A stretch of DNA of 64,000 nucleotides, from contig CP110630.1 of the NCBI GenBank assembly GCA_026210745.1, positions 4,216,001-4,280,000 of the forward strand, read 5' to 3'. This DNA comes from Exobasidium rhododendri. Its lineage: Eukaryota > Basidiomycota > Exobasidiomycetes > Exobasidiales > Exobasidiaceae. The position numbers and the translations under genes are program-made. Of this stretch, positions 14,336-24,621 are shown one piece after another. Numbering within the stretch: the stretch's first letter is position 1; every line of letters starts with the position of its first letter. The notes beneath the pieces were generated by a model. It was not told the origin of the DNA and ran no database searches. It saw only the letters and a list, made by a program, of their open reading frames with translations.

Positions 14336-16456
14336 CTAATACAATTGCTTTGCCGATAGCTGCCTATTACAAAGAAGGTCTCCAACATCAAAATTAAGAG
14401 CATGCAGCTTAGCTCTGAGTCCAAGAAGTGCATCACGGCTGACATTACCAAAGGCAGACTGCTTTGACTGTGAGAGATCTAAACACTGCTTGAGGAGACG
14501 CTGTACATCCTGCACTAGTAATTCTGAAAAGTTTTGCTTGAGCTCAACAATCTCCGCTGCTTCTTCAGGACACGGAGAAGGTGATAGCATTGTTGAAGAG
14601 TCTTTCTCTTGTAAAATGTGCCGTGCAAGCGGTATTCCTAGGGTTCTGACCACAAGCCACATGTGCTTACACGGCACATGATTGAGCAAATAATTAGGAC
14701 ACAAGCAACTTGATAGACATTTTGCTCCTTCGACATCCTGAAGGTGTATATGATACGCCTTTTCAGGGACAGTAAATGACTGGACAATATATCCTTCTGC
14801 TGTTTCATCAAGCATTGATGCAGCTTCATCAGACTCTAGCAAGTATGCTTTCTCTTTTGATGATTTTTCTGCTTTGTTCATAGTGCGGCAAACAAGTCCC
14901 AATTCTGCTGCCTTCTCTTGTTGTTGGTAATCGGGCAGGATTTTGTCAACAAGAAGATGAATCAGGTAGTCCATTCTCTGTCGACGGATGAGACCAAGAT
15001 AGCGTTTCTTCAGTCTACCATGCCAGCGCTCAATGTAATTGTTTGTGTCGATACCTTGATGTGGATTCTGCCGCCATGCTCTACACCAACGGTCTTTTGT
15101 GCAAATCCACTCCTGAGATACATACTGAATCCATTTGGGGAACGCTGACCATTCTTCTTGGTATACTATCCACTGGGAATCAAACAAGTCACTTGTGCAA
15201 GTATTCATGAGCATTATAAAGCCCTCTTTGGCACTCTTCCGTAGCTCTTGAGAAATTTTGACTCGCTGAGCTGGGTCCAATTCTATGGGGGCAGAAAGTA
15301 TTTCTTTTGCACGCTTCACTATACTCTTCATTAGATGCCAGTCACAGTATAGAATTTGGGGCGGCTTCTCTGCATAAGCCCAGTGAATACCAAGTGCTTC
15401 AATATCCGAGCAGTCAATCATGAAGTATTGCGGATAGAATGCAAGTTGAGTTTTCATTGCGTGCAGCCACTTCTTGATAGGAACAGAAGAGTGGTTATTT
15501 GTAAGCATAAAGGCGGCCGGGCACCCCTGTCCAGTCTTACTGTTCCTTATGACAAGGCTGTACAGCTGCACTTTGTCGCTCTTTGATGTACCTGCACAGG
15601 TGTTATGCGTAGCATCCAGACAGACAATGACCTGACCATCATTTGAAAGAAGGGAACGCTGCCATTTTGTGGAGAAGGATACCATCCATCCATTGACCCG
15701 ACTCTTATGCAGCTCTTCATCAAAATCTTCTGTATAAGTCCATCCACCGCTAGCATGTATTTCATCACACCAAAGCTGCACACTTGCCATGAGATTGGTG
15801 TTGCGCTGAGAAGCCTTCACCATTGCTTGTCTGAGAGCATTGTATACATCCATACGCTTCACGCGTAATGATGCTGGTAGAACCATTGATTGCTTATCTA
15901 GCATGTCAAGTACTGTTGGATCCACTCGGAGCAGATCATGTATACTGTTCCAATCCCGTCCCTCCGCCACTCTTTGTGTTATCCAGCCCTTGACTGCAGG
16001 TGGTAATGCTGACTTTGACCAAGCCTCAAGGGACATTGCATCATGTCCTGTATGCTTGAAGCGCCACACAACTTGAATCGTATCTTGCTGAAAGACCTTC
16101 TTTGCAACAATACTTGCCATACAGCCAACCTTTTTGGAATTGTGGGTATTGCAATCTTTACGGCGCTTTTGAGGTGACAGATCTGGAAGACGGCGGTCTC
16201 TATAAGTCCCACTATGATCACATAGCCAGGTCTCTCTCCATTCATATTGACCGTTGAGTCTGCCTTGAGCTGCTCCCTGTGCTTCTTTCCTCTTGCGTAT
16301 CCATGTGTTGCCCGTTTGCCTTTGGTCCAACCATGAATTCCACTGGTGTTGCTGAAATTCATGATGCGTAGCTGTGGTACCATTGTCTTCATCAGGCATG
16401 CTCTTTGTCAGATCATAATAGAAAGCAAGGAAGGGTGCAGCTTCAGCTGTCATCAT
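14336..16456 (-). CDS. Mutator-like (MULE) transposase
   Basis: This is a single 706-residue frame without introns. An N-terminal FAR1/WRKY-GCM1-like zinc region is suggested by WLCDHSGTY ... CNTHNSKKVGCMASIV ... FKHTGHD. The DDE core follows: first Asp in VIVCLDATHN, second in YFMIDCSDIEALGI with CDWHLMKSI after it, and the Glu in NNYIERWHGRLKKRY. A C-terminal SWIM zinc finger is visible as CLCPNYLLNHVPCKHMW. This order is the MULE transposase layout. It would cut and rejoin the element at its ends. No interruption is visible, so this copy could still be active, which is an inference from the intact frame and motifs. Start ATG at 16456 lies about 90 bp inside the right inverted repeat. Confidence 0.9.
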   Translation of the reverse strand: MMTAEAAPFLAFYYDLTKSMPDEDNGTTATHHEFQQHQWNSWLDQRQTGNTWIRKRKEAQGAAQGRLNGQYEWRETWLCDHSGTYRDRRLPDLSPQKRRKDCNTHNSKKVGCMASIVAKKVFQQDTIQVVWRFKHTGHDAMSLEAWSKSALPPAVKGWITQRVAEGRDWNSIHDLLRVDPTVLDMLDKQSMVLPASLRVKRMDVYNALRQAMVKASQRNTNLMASVQLWCDEIHASGGWTYTEDFDEELHKSRVNGWMVSFSTKWQRSLLSNDGQVIVCLDATHNTCAGTSKSDKVQLYSLVIRNSKTGQGCPAAFMLTNNHSSVPIKKWLHAMKTQLAFYPQYFMIDCSDIEALGIHWAYAEKPPQILYCDWHLMKSIVKRAKEILSAPIELDPAQRVKISQELRKSAKEGFIMLMNTCTSDLFDSQWIVYQEEWSAFPKWIQYVSQEWICTKDRWCRAWRQNPHQGIDTNNYIERWHGRLKKRYLGLIRRQRMDYLIHLLVDKILPDYQQQEKAAELGLVCRTMNKAEKSSKEKAYLLESDEAASMLDETAEGYIVQSFTVPEKAYHIHLQDVEGAKCLSSCLCPNYLLNHVPCKHMWLVVRTLGIPLARHILQEKDSSTMLSPSPCPEEAAEIVELKQNFSELLVQDVQRLLKQCLDLSQSKQSAFGNVSRDALLGLRAKLHALNFDVGDLLCNRQLSAKQLY

Positions 16457-16546
16457 TCAAGGGTGATGGTGGTACAGGAAAGGACGTGAGGACGTGACGT
16501 GATTTTTTGAATAGCAAATTAATTCTGGTATTTCCTAATAGAACTT

Positions 16547-16563
16547 ACCGGGCTGGATTTATG
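16547..16563 (-). repeat. Right terminal inverted repeat
   Basis: On + it reads ACCGGGCTGGATTTATG, whose complement matches the left end at 16 of 17 positions. Confidence 0.7.
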
Positions 16564-16569
16564 CTCGAC

Positions 16570-16582
16570 CGACCAGGATGGA
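16570..16582 (+). repeat. Right 13-bp direct repeat (candidate target-site duplication)
   Basis: CGACCAGGATGGA is identical to 12941-12953. It is separated from the inner inverted-repeat core by six bases here and four on the left. Confidence 0.55.
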
Positions 16583-16737
16583 TTGTCGGCCAATGGGCCG
16601 GAATTAAGGCGTTAGATCTATCAGCCTCCACGTCGCATCAGACTGCGACAGATGAAACCCGCCAGGAAGTATCTATAAAGAAGGCACTGGTCGAAGGAAG
16701 TTCCATTCGCTTCAAGTACGAACCGATACACAACAGT

Positions 16738-17959
16738 ATGACTTCGTTTCCCCAGAGTAAAACAGCGGTTCCCATCGCTTTCGGTGCCATGACCATCGGG
16801 GCGGCCGGAAAAGAGCAGTCCAGGGTGCACGACGCCGAGACCGTTCAGTCGATTCTTGACGTGCTTAAGAAGCATGGCGTCGTTGAAATCGATGTAGGTA
16901 TACTAGTGGTGGAATTTTTGAGACTATGGACGACAAGTTTGACCAGCTTACTGATCGTCTATAATCATCCTGTTCCTCCTAAATAGTCAGCTCGAGCGTA
17001 TGGAGCTGGAACTAGTGAAGAGCTCCTTGCTACTGTGGGAGCGGAAAAGCAGGGTTTCCACATTGCAACGAAGAACTTTCCTAGCAAGAGAATGCAAAAT
17101 GCTGCCCTTGGGAACAAGTACGATCACAGCAAGGAAGGGGTTCGGGAATGTATGCAAGATTCGCTTAACGCACTGCAAACAGAAGAAATCGACCTGTACT
17201 ACTTGCACGCTCCTGATCGAGAGGTAGACTTCGCAGAAACTCTCCAAGCAATCAACGAAGAGTACAAGCAAGGCCACTTTAAGAGATTTGGTATCTCCAA
17301 TTATAAGGCTAGTGAAGTCGACGAGATCATGGCCATTGTCGAAAAGAACGACTACGTGGCACCGACCGTCTACCAAGGCCTCTACAATGCTATTACAAGA
17401 ACGGCAGAGGAAGAGCTCTTACCGTGTTTAAGAAAACACAAGATCAGCTACTACACCTACAATCCACTCGGTGAGCGGTCGCAGTAAAGCGAGCTTGCTT
17501 CGTCACAAAATCATCATACTAATTCTGCTTTCCCCCCCCTTTTTTTTTACAGGCGGTGGATTTTTCACGGGAGCTTACACAGCAGAGATGAAAGAGGCAG
17601 GTAAATCCGAATCATTGGCAAAGGGAAGCAGATTTGATGAGAAAACATGGCAAGGTCAAATGTACAGGAAGAGGTATTTCCATGATGCGTACTTCAACGC
17701 ATTGGAGACGATACAAAAGGCTGCCGAAAAGAACAAGCTGACTATGGCAGAGATTGCATTGCGCTGGAATATGCACCATTCCGCTCTCAAGAAAGAATAT
17801 AACGATCACGTCATTGTCTCTGCTTCTTCGATCAAACACATTGAGGACAATCTCTTGGATTTCGAAAAGGGACCGTTGCCTGACGATGTGGTGGCCGCGG
17901 TGGACGAAGCGTGGAGTCAGGTGAAAGACAGCCCTAATCTACCCAAATACCACTTCTAG
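16738..17959 (+). CDS. Aldo-keto reductase
   Basis: Exons 16738-16893, 16987-17470 and 17553-17959 join to 348 residues. The family tetrad is visible: Asp and Tyr in EIDSARAYGAG (formed across the first splice), Lys in HIATKNFP and His in LYYLHAPDRE. ITRTAEEELLPCLRKHKI and the YNPLGGGFFTG strand fit the AKR7/aflatoxin-aldehyde-reductase-like group. VSASSIKHIEDNL near the end matches the NADPH-binding region. It should reduce aldehydes or ketones with NADPH in the cytosol; the substrate is unknown. The frame stays open upstream to 16507 but that part lies in the transposon end, so the ATG at 16738 is preferred. The transposon ends about 170 bp before this start and may have displaced the promoter. 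The last intron has a long C/T tract before its acceptor. Confidence 0.9.
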
Positions 17960-18447
17960 GAGGAGCTTTCTTTCCTCTCTGCAAAGAGTGAAATGTATGC
18001 AGTATTGCAGCTTTTAATTACACACATCATACACATGCACTGTGCGATAATATACATACTGTCTATTGCGTCTTTTGGGTTGCATGAACATGGCTGTGAA
18101 GAGCTTGTGAGAAACAAATTTTGTAGGTCGCACTTTGATTGCTCGCCTTTCGGCTGGAAGTGGGAAAGCCGGCAAGAGCTCCGATGCGTCCGTTCGCAGC
18201 AAGTGAGTAGCGTGTCAAGACCAGTGAGTAGTATCTCGAGCCTTGGAAACGCTTCCTTGGTTCGCCAGAGGTATAGTAGGCCATTATATCCTGAGAGCGT
18301 CTTGGGGGAATTTGAGGTGAGACGCGAATTTCCTTTGTCCATATGCGCGATAGAAATTCCTTCCTACTGGAGCGGTCCAACACTTTACTTTCTTCTCGGT
18401 CATCTCGATCTTCTCTTGTCGTCTCGAGTGCGCTGTGGCATCGAAGA
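17960..18447. other. Intergenic, aldo-keto reductase to NUP133
   Basis: This holds the 3' flank of the reductase and the promoter of NUP133. The NUP133 frame is open back to an ATG at 18343, so the first 105 bp before 18448 could be coding. Nothing else was recognised. Confidence 0.45.
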
Positions 18448-21400
18448 ATGTTCTCCACACCGACAAAGGGCACGCCAAGGCGAAGGACGGCAGTGGAGGT
18501 GGCGTCGAATAGCTCGACTACAGCCACACCAATTGGTCGCTCGACCACTCCCATGCTTAGCAAGTACTCATCACGTCGACGGGGCGACTCGATTGTATCG
18601 AATAAAGTCACCCATGAAGAGTCGGACTCCCTCCAGCAAGCTCGGTCGGACATGAGGAAGGATAAAGCCAATCAAGAGGTAGAAGAAGGTGTAGTGCTAT
18701 CCAGAGATGAGTTGCACGCCGTTACAGTCTATTGCAAATTACCGACAGAGGTCACAATGACGCTGCAGACGATGGGTAGGTCAAGGAAACAGATCTTTTA
18801 CTCAGGCAGCAATAAAACGTTTTTTGCTGACTCTTGTTGTTGGTTGCAGGCCCGTACGATCCCCTCTATTGCTTCATGGATGCACAGACGGGCTTTGCCT
18901 ACCTCCTTACGCATAGCAAGTGCTTTGTATGGAGCTTTGCAGGCGTGAGTGCAGACTGCCGGTATTGCCTCAACATCTTCATGTCCCAATCTTGACCTAC
19001 CGTTTGTCTCCTCTATAGCGTGGTCTTGATTCACCTCCGTGTTTCGTATTTCTTCTTCAAGAATCATCGTCTTCGACATCGTCTGTAGTATCACCAAAGC
19101 TGCCTTTCTGTTGCTTGATCGCTAGGGGAGGTGATCGTGAGCCTGGCTTGCTCATCCTAACGCATTCAGGCGAATTTCGCTACTGTGACAACATAGCCAG
19201 CTCGTTTGGGGGCGAGAGAATGTCAAAGATGAGTTTACCTTTAGGATCTGGGGAGAGTGTCAGCCAGCTGCATCGTTGTGGGGTAAGTTCAAGAACAAGG
19301 AAAGTAATGCAGGACGAGCGCTGATGCGACAATCTCAATCCTTCTTTCTCCTAAAAAGAGTCTTTTTTTGGCAGCTACCACGCAATCCCGAATGTTCTCG
19401 ATTGGATTCATCGCTTCCGGTGGCACCCTCCAGGCGCATCTGTCGCCATTTTCCCAGTCTAGAGGACTCTTTGGCAGGCTTTTTGGCACTGCTTCACAAT
19501 CTGGCTCAAGTAAGGGCATTGTCAGTATTGCTTCCTGCCTTGCCAGCGACAATAGCGGCGCATACGACGTCTACACATTAGGGCAATCGGTCTTGCAAAA
19601 GTGGAGTGTGGTAGAAGGAGGGAGTGAGAAGCTGCTCTTAGAAGAGGATTTGAAACAAATCTTGCTGAATCAACTCGAAAGCGGGTCAAGTACGATGGAG
19701 TCCTTCGCTCTGGTCGATATGGCGCTTACGAGGTGAGATCGTTGCTCCGCGACAAACGTCAGAAGAGCTCTCGTCGCTGAAAGCAGAGACTTACTTTTTG
19801 TCTCTGATCTCCCATCAAACAGTTCGGGCTCGGTGGCCGTTCTGTACTGTCATGCCGCTAGTGCTAGTGACGCTGGTGGACCGCTCAACTATAAGGTTGC
19901 TCTAGTCGAAAGCATCGCCACTTCGCCGTCACTATCTATTTCTTCGTCCTTCAGCCTTTCTTACACTCGCTTCGACGACTCGCGCCCTTATTCTCAACCA
20001 CGCTTACTTCTTCCCTATGGCGGTCCCATTGTCTTCGTTGTCTTTCCTGAAGCCATCGTAATTAGATTGCTACATGGCCAAGGTTTCGAGGAGATGGTGG
20101 AGATGCGCGATGTAGCGGCAAATCGCATCATTGGCATTGGAGTTGAGGGCTCTGACGTGGAAGGGCAAGCGGGCACATCTAATCTATCTATCGTTACTGC
20201 GGTGAACGGCGCTCTTCTCGTAGAAGTAGATACACAGCGAGCTCAGGAGTTGGACTATCAACTTACCTACGGTGAAGACAAATTGCAAGTTCTGACTAGA
20301 AGACTGAAGTCAAAATTGGAACGAGGAGTATTTCATCGAGACGAATTGAACAATCCAATCTCGTTCGACCTACCTCAAGAAGTGGGAGGAAACCTTTTAG
20401 CAGCAGTAGAGCAGCTAAGCGAGGAGATTGTACTCTCCCAGTCTCCTGGCCTTTCCACCTCGGTCGATCTGAGAATTCAGCTCGCCAATAGACTGGAAAA
20501 GCTCCATGGTCTGGCGACCTTTGTTGCGTCCAGTAGCAAGATGAGTCTACTGTCACCCAATGCGAGAAGGAAGATCTGCTCAGATGCAGAACTTCTGGCC
20601 GCTGCAATCGATGTCTGGGAGTCTCAGAACGACTTTCTCGGACAAGGTATACGGCGCGAGACGAGCGAAGATCCGCTGTACACCTCTATTAACACGACCA
20701 TGCAAAGCCTTCCACAAGAGGAGTGGGAAGGCGATCTTGTTCGCATGTTCTTTCGCAAGCAATTGTATCACTTCAACGAGGTATTGGCCAATCTACATGG
20801 CAACCTAGACCAAGAAGGAGAGAGTATGGAGAGAACGGCTTGCTTGATCCGAGTCAACCACATCCTTCTGTCAACTTTTCAAGCTGCGTTCAGGTATCGA
20901 GTCGAGACTGTCTCCTTGTACCATCTTGATCCGACTCATACCTCATTTGAAGCCTGGACTTGTAAGCTGAGCAATATTCACTCTCTTCGACAAGCATTCC
21001 AGGCTACTTTTGACTTTTTACAAGATCGAAAGAGGTTTGGAGCTCTGACACAAGGCAAGAATGCAGATGGCGTCGAGACGGCTTCTCAGCAGCAAACTCT
21101 CAAAGGTCAACTCTGTGATCTGGCATCGTGTACGCTAGACGTGTTTGAAGAGCGGTTGGCATTCCTGCAAGCCGCTGGAGCTGGCAATCCTTCGCTGGAC
21201 AAGGAAGGACTTCTGCTGCAAGAGGAATTCCGACAAGCTAGGTCACAAGTCATCCTCTCATTGGTCGACATTGGCCGATCTGATCGATCGTTCTATCTCG
21301 CAGAGAAGCACCGGGACTTCCACGTATTGACAAGACTATGCTCGCACTCACTCAAGGGATCAAAGCAGACCACACAAATCCGTGCTTACTTGGAAAAGTA

Positions 21401-22587
21401 CAAGAAGCCCTTTGCATTTGAGCTGTACGACTTCTACCTGCAGGAGGGGAATCTTGCCGAGCTTCTAGAGGAGCACGAGGAATATCACGACTTACTGAGC
21501 GAATTCCTGTCTTCCAAAGAAGAGTACAATCGAATTGCTTGGCTACACAATCTTACATTAAAGCAGTGGGCGCAGGCGTCACAGCGACTACAAACAGAAG
21601 CAATCCGCGAAGTACAGCATGTCCAAAGCAAGAAGTTGATGCTGAGTCTGAGTAAGTTGTCCTACGTTGCACATTTGCAGGAGCACGACATCGCGTCGGT
21701 GAGGGAACAACAGAACATTGAACTTTTCGACGATCAGCTGGACATCATCAATGTACATGAGAAGATTCGAGAAGACCTGCAAGGTCATACTGTCGAGGAG
21801 CAGACGAACGACTTGGGGGAGACACTGCAAGGCAAGACAGAAGTACTGTGCGAATCCAGTCCTGCACTGACACAGTTGTATATTTCTCTCGCAACGAAGC
21901 TTGTTGCTGGAGCCGTCCTGTCTTCGGAAGATTTGATCGATCTGCTGTCTTTACCCGACGGCACAGACGACACGATCGAGAATTATACGACGGCCATTGA
22001 AGTGTTTGTGCGAGCAAAGGATATCCCTGAGTCGAGAATGCCAGAGATACTTGCTTCCCTGTGGAGGCGGATCATTCTTCATGACGAGTGAGTTCCTGTT
22101 TGGAAGTTTGGCAAGAACGGGGGAAGCACTTCCGACTAACTGCCTGGCTCCTCCTTGTTATATTCCTCCTTCTTTTCACACCCTCTGCAGCTGGCTGGAA
22201 GTGACTGATACCACCTTGGCATTCACGTCTGACGAGGTCCTGATTGCGAAACTGAGGAACACTGCCCTCTACCAAACATTACAAAGTACCATGGGAAACA
22301 AAGCTACAGCCAACGCCATTCTCTCTCCAGTGAAAAGCCTTCTTCCTCCCTCAGATGAATCCGTGGAGAATCGATTCAGAGGGAAAGAAGCACAAGACAT
22401 GATTGAAAAGCTTCGACTCGACTACGATGGAGAGGTTGCTCGTGCAAGGGAAGTCGTAGAAGTAGGAGAATCTCGTAGCTGGTTCGAGGATGTGATCAGA
22501 CTCGTCAAAGAAGCGCATCAGGAAGAGGTAGATGAGGCCCAGATTGCCATGGACGAAGAGGACAGTCAATTTGTAACCATGTATTAG
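18448..22587 (+). CDS. NUP133: Nucleoporin Nup133
   Basis: Exons 18448-18775, 18850-18944, 19019-19282, 19359-19732, 19823-22087 and 22191-22587 join in frame to 1240 residues. The start MFSTPTKGTPRRRTA resembles Nup133 N-termini; an upstream in-frame ATG at 18343 is an alternative. The N-terminal half is a beta-propeller (DPLYCFMDAQTGFAYLLTHSK, GLLILTHSGEFRYCD, ATTQSRMFSIGFIASGGTLQ). The C-terminal half is an alpha-helical stack (KPFAFELYDFYLQEGNLAELL, WAQASQRLQTEAIREV). Nup133 is part of the Y-shaped Nup84/Nup107 subcomplex on both faces of the nuclear pore, needed for pore assembly and mRNA export. The splice into exon 4 uses AAAAAG at 19358 rather than the later CAG, because only that keeps the frame. 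Confidence 0.9.
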
Positions 22588-22642
22588 AAATTCCGATGCA
22601 AAGATTCTTAAAGGCATGCAGATTTGCAAAGCAGAAGAGAGG

Positions 22643-22661
22643 GAGAGAGAGAGAGAGAGAG
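22643..22661 (+). repeat. (GA)n microsatellite
   Basis: A GA run sits between the tail-to-tail ends of NUP133 and the CCDC47-like gene. A similar run is found 600 bp away inside an intron of the latter. Confidence 0.8.
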
Positions 22662-22723
22662 CGCGCACTAGTTAGGCCAGTTCAAAAAGGAAGGACTTCA
22701 TCTCCCGACATTCTCCAACACTC

Positions 22724-24354
22724 CTATCGAGCTTTCGCTTGCTTTCCCTGTGACTTTCGCATTTGACGCTTCTTCTCGACCTGTTTTCGCTGTTGGTGTG
22801 TGACGAAGGACGGGGACAGATTCAAAGAAAGAAGAGGAGGATTCAGTAAAGGGACCTGACTCTATCAAGTGAGATGAGCTTTCGACTAACCTTCTCCTGT
22901 TCCGCAGGACTGAGTTTGTCGAATTTATCCTGTTCAGCCTTCTTCTTTGCAGACTGACGAGCTTCCTCATCCTCCTCCTTTTGCCACTTGTTTGCCTCTT
23001 CGTTGATCTCCTTGTCAATTGCAGTCCTTGTATTTCGTAGCTTTTGCAACGTCACATTTGTCAATTTGGCGTGTCCTAGCTCCAGTACGTCGACCAAATT
23101 GCATGCAGTCTCGAGTAGGTTGAGCGACGCTTTTGCCTCTCTAGAGTTCCGAGGTGCTCGAAGAGTCAGCGTCAATGTGCGTTGTCGCTTCTCAACTGGA
23201 ATAGAGCTACATGTGAGAAAGGGAGAGAGAGAGAGAGAGAACAAAAGGGAGGGTAAAGTTGAGCATTGCAATCTTCATCTGTTTCTCCTTCTTCCTCTTC
23301 TAGCTCACCTCTCTTCCGGTCTCTTCTGAGGCTGGTCGCTAAGAACGAGACTGTAGAGTAATTTGCCCGCTTCGCTGTTGACTGCCGATTGCAATCCCAC
23401 TCGATGCCTTTGACTACTCCCCTTCTCGCCAATGTCACCCAAGATTGCATCTGTCAATTCGGCCGTCTCGCTCATGATCGCAAATTCAGGCGACAGTTCC
23501 CTTTGCTCGTTTGCATTGTCCGTATCGATCACTTTTGTAAAAGTAAGATCAAATCTTCCTTTTCGTGTACTTCGAAGAGCCGTCTTGTTCACCAATGCAA
23601 ACACTCCAGAAACATTATCAGCACCTTGATATGGTAGCAAGAAGGTAAGAGTGAGAAGATCACGAGAAGACGACACCAAGGCTGCTGTAGCGAAATCACT
23701 ACCAAGATTGTAGATCAGCTGAATAGGATCATGCATCGGCTTCAGTGTAAATAAGATCTGAAGACTGTCAGTGAGAATGAAAGGGTAGGATGAAGTGGGA
23801 GGATGTCAATCTTTCAGCTTTGGATGCGCACAAATCTCTTGGGTCACTCACCCAGTCACTCCTCTTCTGCCACTAGCGTAAGCCAGAGCTTCAGCCGCAC
23901 CGTTCCAGACAAGTCTTCCTTTCCCTTCCCCCTGACCGACCTTATGGCCGTCATGTATTTCTTCTTCCTTGCCTACATAAGCGAATTCATCCTCCAACAT
24001 CGGCATAGCTTCTTGTAGCCATGCTTTTGCTAAGGCACGATTCCTCGCCTTTCCGGCAAAGTGAAAGAGTAGATAGAACACGGACACGGCGAGCAGGGCA
24101 GCTTCGATCTTGAAGTCGATCGGTCTGAACTTTAGATCAAGCTTCCAAACCTTGTATTCGTACGTCTTCTCCCAAGGCGACAAAGGTGAAAGGTACTCCT
24201 TGGCCGGTTGCAGAAATTTGGGAAGCTCCAACGCTGTATAAGATCGAGTCAGCTTTCTATCATGCGTGTTGCAATATGTGTTAGTGCGACACTCACCATC
24301 TGTCAGCGGCAGGAGTGCCGCAAGGGCACCAATGAAAATGATCGAAGTCTCCAT
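22724..24354 (-). CDS. CCDC47/DUF1682 ER membrane protein
   Basis: Exons on the minus strand are 24354-24297, 24233-23852, 23764-23309, 23206-22891 and 22789-22724, giving 425 residues. The N-terminus METSIIFIGALAALLPL is a signal peptide. LSPWEKTYEYKVWKLDLKF precedes a membrane segment near ALLAVSVFYLLFHFAG. The middle domain (KPMHDPIQLIYNLGSD, FALVNKTALRSTRKGRFDLTF) and the highly charged C-terminus (KEINEEANKWQKEEDEEA, LSPAEQEK, then KQVEKKRQMRKSQGK) are typical of DUF1682. In animals CCDC47 is a subunit of the PAT complex that helps insert multi-pass membrane proteins and binds calcium; the same role here is inferred. The short last exon was placed by frame and by its Lys/Arg-rich match to the family tail. 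Confidence 0.87.
23223..23240 (+). repeat. (GA)n microsatellite in an intron
   Basis: It lies in the 23207-23308 intron of the CCDC47-like gene. On the coding strand it is a CT run near the acceptor and may act as an extended pyrimidine tract. Confidence 0.75.
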
Positions 24355-24621
24355 GGTCGAAGATCTTCTCTATGCTTGCTGTTCTAGGGCAGGAAGAACG
24401 ATGGGGAAGAACGTCCCGTCACCGGTCGAGCTTGCCTGGCTTCTGGTGACTTTGGACAGTGCGACACGTGGGCGGCAACGAGGATGGCCCGCGCGCGAGC
24501 ATCCCTTTCCCCGCCTTTACCGCGGACGCATACCGACTAGGGCGTACGTCTTAAGGACATCCTATTAAGGTCTTCCAACAGCTCCCGACAAGACAGCCCT
24601 CCTTGCTAGAGAGCGGGCTTC
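24355..24621. promoter_or_regulatory. Divergent promoter, CCDC47-like / RING protein
   Basis: 267 bp separate the two start codons. The right half is GC-rich (around 24470-24530). No individual site can be named with confidence. Confidence 0.45.

Larger units (their letters stand above)
12954..16569 (+). mobile_element. Mutator-like (MULE) DNA transposon carrying a TET/JBP-like oxygenase frame
   Basis: The element is about 3.6 kb. It is bounded by inverted ends CATAAATCCAACCCGGT (12958-12974) and its near-copy on the other strand at 16547-16563 (16 of 17 bases). A 13-bp direct repeat lies outside both ends. Inside are two convergent genes, an oxygenase-like frame on + and a 706-residue MULE transposase on -, with only about 117 bp between their stop codons. 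The element is visibly more AT-rich and intron-poor than the flanking host genes. The transposase frame looks whole, while the oxygenase frame is interrupted once in its 5' part. The high similarity of the ends suggests a fairly recent insertion; I cannot date it. The exact outer bases of the element are uncertain by a few nucleotides. Confidence 0.8.

Noticed and set aside
12954-16569. KDZ-type (Kyakuja-Dileera-Zisupton) transposon, the usual partner of fungal TET/JBP genes
   Set aside because: The transposase has the MULE order of motifs with a C-terminal SWIM finger and is only 706 residues; KDZ transposases are larger and lack that finger.
16507-16737. N-terminal extension of the aldo-keto reductase from 16507
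   Set aside because: That open stretch runs through the transposon end and flank, and the family N-terminus begins at 16738.
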